From positions 248,001 through 312,000 of the forward strand of contig JADHYV010000006.1 in NCBI GenBank assembly GCA_027604705.1: a stretch of DNA of 64,000 nucleotides, in the 5' to 3' direction. The DNA is from Allomyces arbusculus. Its lineage: Eukaryota > Blastocladiomycota > Blastocladiomycetes > Blastocladiales > Blastocladiaceae. A program made the position numbers and the translations under genes. The notes beneath the pieces are model-generated. The model saw only the letters and a list, made by a program, of their open reading frames with translations. It did no database searches and was not told the origin of the DNA. Shown one piece after another: positions 12,801 through 23,482 of this stretch (position 1 is the first letter of the stretch; every line of letters starts with the position of its first letter).

Positions 12801-14371
12801 CCGTCTTGGGCTCACGGGCACCCCGCCCCTGTCGAAACCTTGCTACGTGTCGGCGCTCGCCGAATGCGTGGGCGTGCGCAATGTCCCCTCGACGGTCGCT
12901 GACGCGCAGGCGTTCTTGAACTCGCACACGCGGTGCAACCAGCCGGACTTGGTGATTCCGCCAGTGCATTACCAGGTCAAGTGGGTGGACTTGACGCCCG
13001 CCGAGATTGGGCTCATGGCGTCGTACCAGCAGCTGTCGGTGCGTGCGCGGCTCATGATGTGCAACCACCACCAGATTCACGACGACGTTGTGGCTACTAT
13101 GGGCGCCGTTGCCACGTCGGTCAATGAGGTGGCCGCCCGCATCCAGGGCATGCGGCTCGAAAAAATTGAGTTGCTCATTGAGCAAGGCCGCCAACTACAG
13201 GATACGATCGCCTCGCTCGTCGCGCGCATGGAAGCGCTGATGCCGTTGGTTTCCGAGGGCGAGCGCACCGACATGCCCGCCGACCTGATCATCACGGACG
13301 ACAACCGACTCATCGTCCTGGGCACTGACGCGCACGATCGGCTCGTGCGGTACCTGGCTGCGCCCGACTCGCAGGATATGGACGTGCCCGTTACGATCCC
13401 GGCCGTCGACGTTTCGCATGTCAAGAATCCGACCGCTGACGCCAAGACCACGGCGCGCGTGCTGGTCCAGGCGGGCACCGACTTTGCCGACGTGAGCGGC
13501 CAGCTGCGCACTGTGGTCGCTCAGCACCGGTTCATGGCCACGGTTTTGTCGGCGATAGCCGAGAAGGAAGACCAAGCATGCCCCGTGTGCATGGACGAGA
13601 TTGCCCAGACCGACCCGCTCGTCATCACACGGTGCGGCCACGTCTTCTGCAACTCGTGCGCGACGTCGATGCTCATGCAACTGCCGCATCGATGCGCCGT
13701 GTGCCGCGACGCGCTAGACGGTGCCGGTGCCACGATACGATTGGTTCTCCACCCACTCGACGAGCCCATGGCCGAGGTCGAAGACGACGACGCCGACGCC
13801 GACGCCGACTATGCCATCTACGGCTCCAAGATCAAGACGCTCGTGCAGTTTGTGCGGCGCGTCGTGCGCGAGGACCCGGCCGCCAAACTGATTCTGTTCT
13901 CGCAGTTCCACCGGCTCACGGCGCTCATGGCGCGTGCCTTTTCCGAGTTTGGGATCGTGCACGTCAAGCTCATGGGCGGGACCGTCATCACCAAACGGCA
14001 GGCGATTACGCTGTTCCGCACCGACCCGAACACGAAGATTTTGTTCCTCTCGGCCGAGGACAGCGTCTCGGGCTTGCAGCTGACCGAGGCCAACCACGTC
14101 GTGATTGTGCACCCGTTCTTGGGCGCGTCCGAGGCCATGGCGCGCGCGTACGAGCTCCAAGGTACATGTCTTGATTCCGCATCGCCGCTCCTGCCCCCTG
14201 CTCCCTCCAACTAACCCCGGCGTCACCGATTCAGGTATTGCGCGCGCGGTGCGTGCGGGCCAGGAACGCGAAGTGACGGTGACTCGTTTCGTGGCTCGTG
14301 GAACCATTGAGGAAGAGATCACGGCGCGGCGATTCGATATTCGGGCGCCGGCAGAGGCCGATTTGAGCTAG
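9801..14371 (+). CDS. RING-finger SNF2 ATPase (RAD5/RAD16/SHPRH-like), interrupted 5' part
   Basis: A SNF2-family DNA translocase with a RING inserted between the two helicase halves, the layout of RAD5/RAD16/HLTF/SHPRH ubiquitin ligases. Seen: Walker A SMGAGKT (about 12115), DEIH box in RIVIDEIHEL (about 12690), motif III LGLTGTPPL, RING at 13578-13710 (CPVCMDEI...RCGHVFCNSC...CAVC), then the C-terminal lobe (LILFSQFHRL). A 73-nt intron (14162-14234) joins YELQG to the last exon, which holds motif VI (IARAVRAGQ) and ends at 14371. The 5' part (from 9801) encodes a low-complexity tail with an NLS-like KRQRRK. It is open except for an in-frame TAG at 10290-10292 and a one-base frame change near the G5 run at 11014-11018. 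The link to the catalytic part is probably an intron (GTGAGA at 11229 to AG at 11365, phase fits), but this is not settled. Either a sequence error or a recently inactivated gene. Confidence 0.85.
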
Positions 14372-15555
14372 ATGGAGTGCGCTGAGAGGGTGAAGAGCTG
14401 ATAGGAAGACATGATCAGGCATATTCCTTCACTTGCAGATGGACAAATCACAAGAGGTTCAGAAAATGACCGGAAGCCTTCCTTCGACGAAAGTTCCGAA
14501 TCTGTTTTTTTTGTTTTGTTTTGTTTTTTTTTGCAAGCAAGCACCGAGCCATTGTGGTATCAAACACCGCCAGCCCTGCATTCCATCACTCGCTCCCCTG
14601 TTCCGTCACCAACAAGACTGCCTAGCTTGAAGCCCTCGCTCCACCATTTTCGGCCGAATGGTTTCTCAGAGCGTTCTCCACATACAACGGTGCTAATCAG
14701 GACGCGCAAGAGCGAACGAGGCTGGACATTTCCCTGGAGCTCGAGCGACTGCCAGAATGTGGGCGGGATCCGATTGACAACGGCCATGATGTCCTTCTTG
14801 CTTGCAAAAGTGGACCAAAAATCAAATCCTTGGCGCACGGCGGAACTCCAGTGTTGCGCGTGATAACACCGGAATACCGGACAGCCCCTATTTTCGCCCC
14901 ATATCTGGTCTCCGACACGCCAGAGCAAAAGCAACGGTATCTCCCGTATTTCGCTGGGCGCGCCGTCACAAGTACGAGAGTACCTACCTATCTCATGAGC
15001 TGAGAGTTGAGCTCAGCAACCTAATGTGGGGAAACGTTGAGAAAATGTCATTTAAGGCATTCCCTCTAGCTGTCAAGGCAAGGGCTGGCCCAACGTTGAT
15101 TCAAAATACGTGCACGTCAGTCAAGTGAAGCCCGCACTTTGTCAACCTGTCGAATATCGACACATCGCCCAGGTCGGGGTCGTCTGCCGGCATTTACTCG
15201 ATAAGCAAAAGGCCTATTTTTCAATTCTCGAGCGGCTTTCCCGCCCATATGATACGATGGTGGCTGAGTGATACTTTGCACGAGCGCGGACATCACAAGG
15301 TTGCAACTCTTCATGTCCAGCTGCGCCGGGACTGGGACGGGTCATGGTGAACATGGAGGCATGCCGATTTCCTACATGCTGGCTTGGAGTGGTAAATGGA
15401 TCAATGGATCGAGGACGACGGGTACAAGCCGACGTACATAAACCTGGCAACTGCATCATATCCATGATGTTTGCGCTGCATGCGCGGCGCGTGTTTATTG
15501 GTGTGTGGGCGCGCTCAGTGCGCACTCACACCCACGCAGCCGCTCTGCCATTGAG
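14372..15555. other. Gene-poor stretch with T-rich tract
   Basis: About 1.2 kb with no recognisable protein homology in any frame; short open frames change constantly. It holds a T-rich tract with TTTTG units at about 14504-14533. The first part should include the 3' UTR of the SNF2 gene. Confidence 0.4.
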
Positions 15556-15559
15556 CATG

Positions 15560-15720
15560 ACCGTCGGGGCATAACATCACGAGCATATAGGACGGGCGTG
15601 CAATAACTTGCAAATTGAATTCAAACTTCAGCTCGCACTCGAGCAACTGCGGCTGCATGTCGACGCCGCCGTGTGAGTCGCCGTTCCACGAGCGGAGCCA
15701 CGTCACACGATGAGAGTCAG
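15560..15720 (-). pseudogene. Relic resembling the stretch at 39.5 kb
   Basis: Read on the minus strand, this stretch contains WNGDSHGGVDMQ followed by LKFEFNLQV. A plus-strand stretch at 39517-39640 reads YNGNSYGGANMQ, and about 190 bp further on reads VEFAFELNY. Two such similar strings in the same order suggest two decayed copies of one unknown gene. I cannot name the family. The surrounding DNA on either side shows no continuation of the frame. Confidence 0.3.
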
Positions 15721-16086
15721 CTCGAACTAATGTAGGGGGATGAGGATGCACCACCACATGGGGCAATGGGGCATGGGCGTCAATGGGAGGCCGAAAGAGC
15801 GCTTGAGCATGATGAGGAGCACCAAGGGTCGGCGAACGTGTTAACAAGGTAAATGTGGGACGAGGAAACGATAAGGGCGAGCAAGTCGGGCATGAAAAAG
15901 CTCGCCGGCAAGGCCAAGACCGCGTCAATACAGTCAGCGCGCAGCTTGGCAAGCTTGCGACCAGGGGAGCAGGCGCGTGTGCGACCATGACAAGCGCAGC
16001 GACAGTTCCCTTCACTTGGTCCACACAGGAGGCGCCTGGCCTTGGTGGTCAGGCCTTGGTGCAATGGTTTTGCCACAAATCAGAGT

Positions 16087-16246
16087 GAGACATAAGAGTC
16101 AGACCAAACGCGAAGGTCTTGCAACAGCTCAGATGACTGAAACTGAGACATGAGAGTCAGGACAAGCGCACCAGTCTTGCAGCAATGCGGCTGACTGAAA
16201 CTGGGACATTGGAGCTAGCTGCATGCCATGGTCTTGCAGTGACACG
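16087..16246. repeat. 58-bp tandem repeat, about 2.8 copies
   Basis: Units start at 16087 (GAGACATAAGAGTCAG), 16145 (GAGACATGAGAGTCAG) and 16203 (GGGACATTGGAGCTAG), spaced exactly 58 bp. Each also carries a (G/A)GTCTTGCA block about 32 bp in. The third copy is cut short. The copies are diverged, so the array is not recent. No coding or known element context is visible. Confidence 0.75.
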
Positions 16247-16659
16247 GAATGGAGCAGCGTGCGACTTTGAAAACGCCTTTTACATGCTCCTCTGCCCTCA
16301 GGCTGGGCCCTGATATGTATAACAGGGGCGGCCACCCCCCACTCACCACCACCATCACCAGCAACCTGCACCAGCAGTCTCGCCTCTGAGCCGAATTCTC
16401 CTGGTTACCTCTCACCTCTCTAACTTGCTAAGTATTAAAATTGAGCCTGGACCTGGCGCGATTGCGCGATCATGGCATCCAATGAAGGAGGGGAGAATGC
16501 AGTGGCCAGCAGTTGATTGTGGAATGGCCCTGCACTCCACTCTTGTTTTGCGGATCAATGATCTCGTCGTGGTCATCTCATATGCAATAGCGCTTGCCAC
16601 GCCATTATTTCTCTATCACTCAATCAAGGGGTTTGCAGAGACCACCCAGGCCCCACCAG

Positions 16660-17410
16660 GCAAGCCTGGCCTGTGCTCATGCGCCAAGGCATTGTCATGC
16701 CTGACCAGAATGAAGACTTTGATTGGGAATGGTATGACCCCTTCACGGACAGTTTGCACCCAGACGAGCGATGCGACAATCGCTCAGTGCATGGGGCTGC
16801 ACTCGAGGATGCTGGCCATGTGTGTGAGCAAGCAATTGCCAAAGTGTTTGCCCGCATTGGCCCTGTTACCAGATCTGCCACTCGATCACAACAGTGCTGC
16901 AAGTCGGGCCTACTTCAAGGAGCTTGCCCAAGAAGCATGGAGCGCTAATGCGCACAACGAGCAGCAGAAATTCCTGATTGTGGCCTTTATCCAGATCGTC
17001 TAGTATCAGCACAAGCTTGATCACATGCAGTGGCAACAGTGGCAAGTCAGCAAGCAGCAACAACTGCAGCTGCAGCAGCAAGAACCAAGCCAGCTGGAAG
17101 AGGTACTGTTTGCGTGGCTCGAGGACATGGGTGAAAGCATCTTGCTCCAGCATCACCAAACCCAAGGCCAGCAGCAAGAACACGAGCCAAGCAATGGGAT
17201 CCCAAGTGCAGAAAGTGACCCAAGCTGCTGATGTGCTCATGGCTGGATCCAGACAAGAGCGGTCTGGTGGCCTCGAGTTCATGGATTTGAGTGTTGGCTT
17301 AGCTGTTTCGAGGTGCCCTTGGACTGCATGCAGCAGCCGCAGCTGCAGCAGCAAGCACAGCCAGGGCAGGTCGAACTGTAAGGGTAGGCCCAACTGCTTG
17401 AACCATTGAT
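16660..17410 (+). other. Decayed Gln-rich coding-like sequence
   Basis: Plus-strand frames contain coding-like pieces broken by stops: EDFDWEWYDPFTDSLHPDE near 16700, AYFKELAQEAWSANAHNEQQ near 16910-16965, then a Gln-rich run and QLEEVLFAWLEDMGESI at 17085-17145. The GC content is lower than in the neighbouring genes. The last piece faintly recalls the N-terminal DNA-binding part of pogo/Tc5-type transposases (E..L..W), but the match is too short to claim. It may be an old host gene or a DNA-transposon remnant. Confidence 0.3.
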
Positions 17411-17978
17411 CTTGGGTGACCAGCTGCGGCCTGAGGATGTGGAACTTGACATGATAAAGGTGCCACGGCCATGCATGACAGACGACACGTCGCCCTAAAA
17501 CTTGATTGATGCGTCTGAGGGCGAAAGTGTGAACCAGTGCAACCCATAACAAGGGCCAACGTCACCATTCCTGATCCTGCACGTGGTGCCCATTCAACAC
17601 CCGAATCACCCCATCCTCAACGACCAAGAGTGGAGAGTGGAGGGTGGGGGGCTTGACGCAATGAAAATCACTAAAAGCGGAACAATGAGCAGCACCAAGA
17701 AGGTCCAGGGCAGTCAAGCTGCAAGCGACGCAGTGCTCATGCTCGCAAGAACTGGCCGCGGGCCGCGACGTGCCGACGTGAAGAAGAGAAGATCGCGGTC
17801 AGGTCATGGGAGCACAGGTCGCCACCGACAACGAGTGGACGCACGAAAGTCTGTATGTGGATCGCGAGAAACGGGTGCGGGCGGGGCGGGTGCAGGAACT
17901 CGCATCCACAACGGCCAGTGAATCCAAATCGATAGTCTTATCACCAAACCTCTTCGCACCTCAATCCATCCCTCCCTT

Positions 17979-17994
17979 CCCCCCCCCCCCCCCC
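17979..17994. repeat. C16 homopolymer
   Basis: A run of 16 C just beyond the stop of the minus-strand gene at 18004, i.e. in its likely 3' UTR. A G16 run occurs at 39790-39805. Confidence 0.9.
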
Positions 17995-18003
17995 TCCCAA
18001 AGC

Positions 18004-20730
18004 TCAAAACACGCTCCCCGCGCTCGCCCCACGCGCGGGCACTCCCGTCTCCACCACCCTCCACTCACCTCCGACGCGCCACCCGGCCACGTCCACCGCG
18101 TCCCCCGCGGACTGCACCACCGGCATCACGCCCGGCGCGGCCATCCGAACCATCCACGCGGCATGCCGCGCGGTCAGTCGCGCCCAGGCGGCCGCGTGCG
18201 CGAGCCAGTCGAGCACGTGGTCCATGGGCCCGACATCGGCGGGATGCGCGTGCGCGTTCTCAGGCGAGTCGGGCGGGGTCGGGGACTTGGTGGGAACCGA
18301 AAGAGGAGAGAGGGAAGATGCGAGTTGGTGCGCGATCGCGGGGGCGATCCGCGCGGCGGCTTGCAGGTCGCGGTCCCAGGTGGCCAAGTCAGCGGTGGGC
18401 ACGGCGTGCACGGCGTGCAGCCAGTTGGCGAGCGCCGCGGCGCCTACACCCCGATTCTGAAGTATCAGTTCGTGTGCCGCGGTCACACTCCGGACTCGGA
18501 GCGAGCAATGCGTACCTTCAAGCACCTGCACATACTCATCCACGGCCCTTTCCACCAGCCCCTTCACCCTCCCCACCTGCATCTGCGTCTCCTCCAACTC
18601 CGCAATCTCGGCGACCCCGCGCTCCACCCTCGCGACCAACGCCTCCATATCGAGCATCGCCTCGGTCACGACGCGCCACTCCTGCGCCGACCAGGCGGGC
18701 CCCTCGGTCATCGACCCGCCGGCGACAAACCGCGCGAGCCGCGCGTTATCGTCAGCCAGTGCGGCGATCGCGCGTTCGGCGGCGTCGAGCTGCGCAGACG
18801 TGCGCTCGAGCTGGTCGATCAGGGCCTTGACGGAGAACGACACTTTCTTGGGCTTTTTGGGCTTCGAGGGGGTCGCGAGCGCGGATTTGGGCGACGAGGC
18901 AACGGGGCCGAGTGCGGGGGACGAGACGGCAGTCGTCAATGCCGAGTCTGAGGCGTCCTCCTCGTCGCGCACCTCCCCGCAGCCGGCGCCACCGGCGTCG
19001 ACGGGTTCCGGCGACGCCGTGCGTGTCGACGCGCCCGGACCCGCGTCGGCCTCCCCACTCGCCGACCCTTCCGCCTCGAGCACCGACCCGCTCGGCGACC
19101 GCAGCGCCGCGACCTCCGCCTCCAACCGGTCCACGCTCGCCTTCAGCGCCTGTTCGCGCCACGCGCGCTGCGACAACTCCGCCTCGGCGGCCATCGCGCG
19201 GCGGTCCGCGTCCACCTTGGCCCTCCGCACCCCTTCCACCTCCGCGAGGTACTGCCGCGCGACGTCGGCGAGTTTCGACTCGTAGTAGGCGGTCAAGACG
19301 TCGACGCGATCATCGTCGGCGGGCGGAGCAGCGGCGATGGAGATCGAGGCGGGCGAAACCGGGGATGCGGGTGGGCCGAGCTCGATCGCGGCGTGCGCGA
19401 CGTCCCCAGCGGTGGCGGTTGGGGAGGAAGGCAAGGGCGGGAGGTGGGTCGCCCACCGCAGCGGCGCGTCGTCGTCCTGGTCGTCGAGCGGATTGGGCGT
19501 GGGCGCGCGCAGTTCGACGGTACTCGGCACGGGCGCAGCAGGGACGGTAATCAGCTGCGGGTTGCGCGGTGGGGAAATCGGGTCGCAGACGGCGACGGGC
19601 ACGGTGGTGCTGATCGGTGACGACGTGGAGGAGGTGGAGGCATAGGCGGTCGGAAATGGCACGCGGGTGGGTGCCGCCGATGCGGCGCGCGGGAGGGTCG
19701 GGAACGCGCGTTCCACGTGCGGGTGCAGATAAAGCGACGACGCGCGCGGCGGCGTCGGAATGAAGTCGGTGAGCGACAGGTCCGACGCAGGGGGCGGCGG
19801 GATCGGTGCGAGCAATGGCGAATCCACGGCCGACCCGGTCGTGTGCGCGTCGTCGGCAAAGAGCACCGAGTCGTCGGCCGAGATGTAGGTGAAGGACGGG
19901 AAGTCGGTTTCGTCGTCGTGCGTCGGCGACGGCGAGGGAGTTGGAGAGGAAAAGGGACGCAGGGCAGTCGAGGTGACCGAGGGGGAGGTGCAGAGAATAC
20001 CAGGTCGGATCGTGGTCTCGGTCCTCAACGACGCGGGTGGCGACGTGCGCAACGCGGTCGTCGATGCTGCGGGCGAGGCCGACGACGAAGAGTCGAGCGA
20101 CGCGGCGCGGGTCGAGGGGATGGTGCCCGCGAGAGTGTCGGGCAGCGGGCGCGGGGTCGTGTCGAGCGCGACGGCGGGCGGCGGCGTGGTCAGGTCCGGC
20201 ACGTCCGCGGGCGCAGGTGAGACGTCGTCGGCCGGTTGCCTGGGATCCGGATCACGCGCGGCATCTTGTCCGGCAGTGCCACCCGTGGCGTCAGCCGCGA
20301 TCAGGCGGTTGATCAGTCCCCCCTCCGCTTGGTCACCGTCCGATCCACTATTCTCCTCCTCGGCGGCACTCGCAATCACGCTTGCCTCGCGCACCACCGG
20401 CGAAGTCGCGGGCCAGAGCGTCGCGCCGACCGCGTGCGGCGCCGCGTTCCGGTCGACGCCCGTGGGGTCGGCCGAGATCGACCGGCGGCGGCGCGGGAGT
20501 GTCGCCGTCACAGACGCGGGAGTCGCGCGCACGGTGCTCACGTCGTCGTCGTTGTCGTGGAGGTCGGTGGCCGAGGCGCGGCGCGACCGGCGCGACGTGT
20601 CGAGCGAGTTGGCGACGGAGGTGGAGGCGCGGCGGAAGAGCGCTTTCGCTTTCGTGACGAGACGCGCGGGTGTCGTCTTGATGCGCGCGCGCGGCGAGGC
20701 CGGCGGGGCCGGCGGCGGCGGCGGCGTCAT
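18004..20730 (-). CDS. Ser/Pro/Ala-rich coiled-coil protein, unknown function
   Basis: I do not recognise the family. The first ATG of the long frame is at 20730 (the frame extends further upstream without an ATG). The N-terminal two thirds is low-complexity Ser/Pro/Thr/Ala-rich with basic stretches (TPARLVTKAKALFRR). Heptad-like segments follow: LTAYYESKLADVARQYLAEV with the next 50 residues, and KALIDQLERTSAQLDAAERA. The C-terminal 250 residues are helical and Trp-containing. An intron of 72 nt (18444-18515, GTACGC...GTAG, branch-like AACTGAT) lies in frame; removing it gives EG-AAALANW and about 884 residues. A consensus GTGAGT donor at 18068 near the 3' end suggests the real C-terminus may be spliced to a short downstream exon instead of ending at 18004. 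It may be a scaffold or cytoskeletal protein, but that is only a guess from coiled coils. It is divergent from the next gene. Confidence 0.65.
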   Translation of the reverse strand: MTPPPPPAPPASPRARIKTTPARLVTKAKALFRRASTSVANSLDTSRRSRRASATDLHDNDDDVSTVRATPASVTATLPRRRRSISADPTGVDRNAAPHAVGATLWPATSPVVREASVIASAAEEENSGSDGDQAEGGLINRLIAADATGGTAGQDAARDPDPRQPADDVSPAPADVPDLTTPPPAVALDTTPRPLPDTLAGTIPSTRAASLDSSSSASPAASTTALRTSPPASLRTETTIRPGILCTSPSVTSTALRPFSSPTPSPSPTHDDETDFPSFTYISADDSVLFADDAHTTGSAVDSPLLAPIPPPPASDLSLTDFIPTPPRASSLYLHPHVERAFPTLPRAASAAPTRVPFPTAYASTSSTSSPISTTVPVAVCDPISPPRNPQLITVPAAPVPSTVELRAPTPNPLDDQDDDAPLRWATHLPPLPSSPTATAGDVAHAAIELGPPASPVSPASISIAAAPPADDDRVDVLTAYYESKLADVARQYLAEVEGVRRAKVDADRRAMAAEAELSQRAWREQALKASVDRLEAEVAALRSPSGSVLEAEGSASGEADAGPGASTRTASPEPVDAGGAGCGEVRDEEDASDSALTTAVSSPALGPVASSPKSALATPSKPKKPKKVSFSVKALIDQLERTSAQLDAAERAIAALADDNARLARFVAGGSMTEGPAWSAQEWRVVTEAMLDMEALVARVERGVAEIAELEETQMQVGRVKGLVERAVDEYVQVLEGTHCSLRVRSVTAAHELILQNRGVGAAALANWLHAVHAVPTADLATWDRDLQAAARIAPAIAHQLASSLSPLSVPTKSPTPPDSPENAHAHPADVGPMDHVLDWLAHAAAWARLTARHAAWMVRMAAPGVMPVVQSAGDAVDVAGWRVGGEWRVVETGVPARGASAGSVF

Positions 20731-21290
20731 GGTGGTGGCGGTTGTCGGGGCAGATCCGGTGTGGGAACGAGGGGCGCGCGCGCGAGTCGACGAGGGCACG
20801 GCGACCGCAGGGAGAGGGAGCGTGCGCGGCGGCTGACGGTCGAGTTATCGGGCGGCGGGGAGCGTATGTCGGCGCGCGGCACGGACGATCGGCAGCAGAG
20901 GAGCGACGCCGGCGCGCGGCAGCAGCGAGCGCGGCCGCCGGCGACGGTGAACGGGACCGATCGCAGCGCGCGCCGTCCTCGCGTTGCCGCGCGCCGGAAA
21001 GGCGGCGTGCGCGCGGTCGGCTTGGCTCGCAGTGCGCGCCGCGGCGCTGGCGGCGCGTCGTCGGCGGCGCGTCGGCGGCGGCGAGTCGGCCGCGCGCGAT
21101 CGCCGTGCGTCTCGCACCATCGACGTGCGTCTCACGTGGCGGCGCCGGTCTCGGATGTCTCGGACGTGAGACACGCCCACGCCGCGGCCGCCGTCGCCGG
21201 CCAGCGGCCGTCGCACGGCGCCCGCGATCTCGTCCACGGCCGCCGCCCGCAGCTGGACCACGCACCGCCCGCGCACCGCTCAGCGCCGCC
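20731..21290. promoter_or_regulatory. Divergent promoter region
   Basis: 560 bp between the start codons of two divergent genes, very GC-rich with many CGCG words. It must contain both promoters. No TATA box or other specific site is evident. Long open frames here on both strands are an effect of base composition. Confidence 0.5.
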
Positions 21291-22733
21291 ATGCGCGCGC
21301 CCGGGGCCGAACTCGAGGCCAGCCCCCACCACCGCCACCACCACCACCACCACCACCACCACGGCCACGACCACGATGACCCACACGACACGGCCTCGTC
21401 CGACGGCGACGGCCACTCCCAGCCGGCCCCGCCACCCCCGCCGCCACCCGACATCGCCGCCTTTGAGCGCACGCACCTCTCGTCAGTCCGCGCCGGCATC
21501 AAGCGCGCACTGAAAGACGACCACAAGCAGCTGGCGGAACCCGACACGTCGGCGCCGTTTGTGAGCCTCGACGACGCGCTCGACCGCCTGCTGCCGCTGC
21601 ACACCGTGCAGCACGTTGAGACTGGCGACAAGGGCGCGGCCAAGACCAGCGACGCGGACGGTGCGCATTCTGGCTGGCTCCATTCCCGCGCGGACCCTCC
21701 CGGCCGTGGCCCGACCGCGCGCCGTCTCCGGGCCGACACTGATCCGCACGCGCGTTTTCGGTCTCACCCCAGCCGCCCTGCACCGGCTCCGCGCGCTCGA
21801 GTCCCGCCTCGCCTCCCTGCCCTCCACGCCCACCGCACCCGCGACCCTCGCCGCATGGACCGCGCTCGCGTCCACGCAACGCTCCACCCTGACCGCCCTG
21901 AAATCCGACCTCGCCGCGCTGCACGCCGCCGCGTCGGCTGCCGCCGCCCGCGCGCGCGCCGCCGCCGCCGCTGCCCGCGTCGTCCCGCCACCCCCAAAAC
22001 CGCGCCCACGCGCACCCCTGCCACCCGCCGCAGCACGCCCGCGTCCCGCGGCAGCGCCCGCGCCCCCCGCGCCGGCGAATCATGCGTATTTCGTGTACGG
22101 CGCGGCGATGCCCGCCGTCTACGCGCGGTACGCGAGCAGCTACTCGGCCCCGCCGCCCGCGCCCGTGCCCGCCGCCCCGGCAATGCCGGTGCCGGGCGCA
22201 GATGGCCGGTATGCGGCGCCAAACCCCTACGCGCATTACTATGCGGGCGCGCCGGCGGCAGGGGCGGGGATGGGGATGGGCGCGCCGCCGGGGGTCGCCG
22301 CGGCGTATGCGGGGACGGCGTACGCGGCGGCCGCCGGGTCGCCGTACGGTGCGTCGTCGCGTCGGTCGCGCGCGCACTCCATTCGCACCACTGACTGGCT
22401 GACCCGAGCTGCGCTACGATGGTAGGAATCCCGCCCCCGCTCCCACCGCCGCCGCCACTCTCGCACGCGCACCCGGCACACGCGCCATCCACGGCGCCCG
22501 CTGTGGCCGGTCCGTCGCAGGTGCCGCTGCCGCACCCGCACCCAAACGCCGCCGCAGCCGCCGCCGCCACCGCGTCGGCGGCGGGCGCGCCGTCGGCCGC
22601 GTGGCTCTCCACCGCGCAGTACCTGTACGGGCGCGCGGCGGGGTACCCGGCGGCGTACTACACGGCGACTGGATCGGGCGGTTACGCGCCGATGGTGCCG
22701 CCGCCGTTACCGCCGCCGCAGCCGCCGCGCTGA
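21291..22733 (+). CDS. GLTSCR1-domain protein (ncBAF/SWI-SNF-type subunit)
   Basis: The N-terminal half matches the GLTSCR1 (BICRA) conserved region: an early helix (FERTHLSSVRAGIKRAL), then the hallmark PFVSLDDALDRLLPLH, then a basic helical part (LHRLRALESRLASL). In animals and fungi, proteins with this domain are subunits of non-canonical BAF-type SWI/SNF remodellers in the nucleus. Three exons: 21291-21660, 21773-22348 and 22426-22733, with introns of 112 nt (GTGCGC...CCCCAG) and 77 nt (GTGCGT...GTAG), both phase 1. They give 417 residues ending PPPQPPR. A His9 run sits at residues 16-24. The C-terminal half is a Pro/Ala/Tyr-rich tail (YGAAMPAVYARYASSY), typical of a disordered activator-like region. 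The gene converges on the ITPase gene with only 32 bp between stop codons. Confidence 0.8.
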
Positions 22734-22765
22734 TCACTTCGAATACAAAGCGAGGTTTATATTGC

Positions 22766-23482
22766 TTATTGCTGCCCCTGGTGCAGGTTGTGCTCCTTGA
22801 GATACGCCTGCAGTTTCGCGAGCGCGCGGTACCGGTGCGAAATCGTGTTTTTCACGCTCTTATCCATTTCCGCATAGGTCTGCGAATAGCCGGTGGGCTC
22901 GAAGATCGGGTCCCACCCGAAGTTGGCGGGCCCACGGGCGGGAACGATGCGGCCCTACAGAATCAAACCGCTTGGTCAGTTGAGCGCACAGCCAATTCCA
23001 ATCCAGTCTCATCCAATCCAGTCCAATCCGACCCATCCATGAAACAAACATACTTCGGTGCGTCCTTCGAACAGAATCGGCTCGGCGTCGGGCCCCGCGC
23101 AATACGCAAACGTGCACAGCGCGTACCCACTTTTATCCTCAAACCCGGCCAGCATCTTGTTCAGCCCGTCGTGCCCGACCCCTTCCAAAAACCACTTGAT
23201 GTACGGGCCCGGCAACCCGTTCAGGGCATGGAAGCACAGGCACGTGTCTTCCGTGATCACGGGCCGGTTGAGGGTCTGGGCGGCGAGTTTGGCCTTCGCG
23301 GCCGAGACGGACGCCGAGGTGCCCTGGTATTCGGGCAGGTCGAGCGCGTGCGACGCCAAGTGGATGGAACTGCCGAGGATCGACTGGACTTCGCGCAGTT
23401 TGTTGGCGTTGCCAGTGACGAAGATGAGCGGCTGCGACCTGAGCGCGGCCGAGGCGGCGGTGGCAGCGGTCGGGGCGGCCAT
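22766..23482 (-). CDS. Inosine triphosphate pyrophosphatase (ITPase/HAM1)
   Basis: Hydrolyses ITP, XTP and dITP to monophosphates, cleaning the nucleotide pool. Exon 1 (23482-23054) has the substrate-binding start [13 protein letters not shown], then [21 protein letters not shown] 99-nt intron (22955-23053, GTATGT...GTAG, phase 0) leads to exon 2 (22954-22766), which supplies the conserved [15 protein letters not shown] and ISHR elements. The product is 205 residues, the usual size. I chose the ATG at 23482 because it gives this canonical length. The frame is open upstream to another start at 23683 with a Ser/Arg/Pro-rich, acid-poor stretch ([16 protein letters not shown]), which could be a mitochondrial leader made from a longer transcript. 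Identity is firm. Confidence 0.93.

Noticed and set aside
17085-17145. Pogo/Tc5-type transposase similarity
   Set aside because: Only about 17 residues match loosely and no catalytic DDE region is visible.
16866-17552. Minus-strand 228-residue Leu-rich frame
   Set aside because: It is the reverse reading of CAG-rich sequence, giving artificial poly-Leu without family features.
20348-22394. Long frames on both strands over 20.3-22.4 kb
   Set aside because: Arg/Ala/Pro-rich shadows of GC-rich, stop-poor DNA; the splice-joined GLTSCR1 model explains the region.
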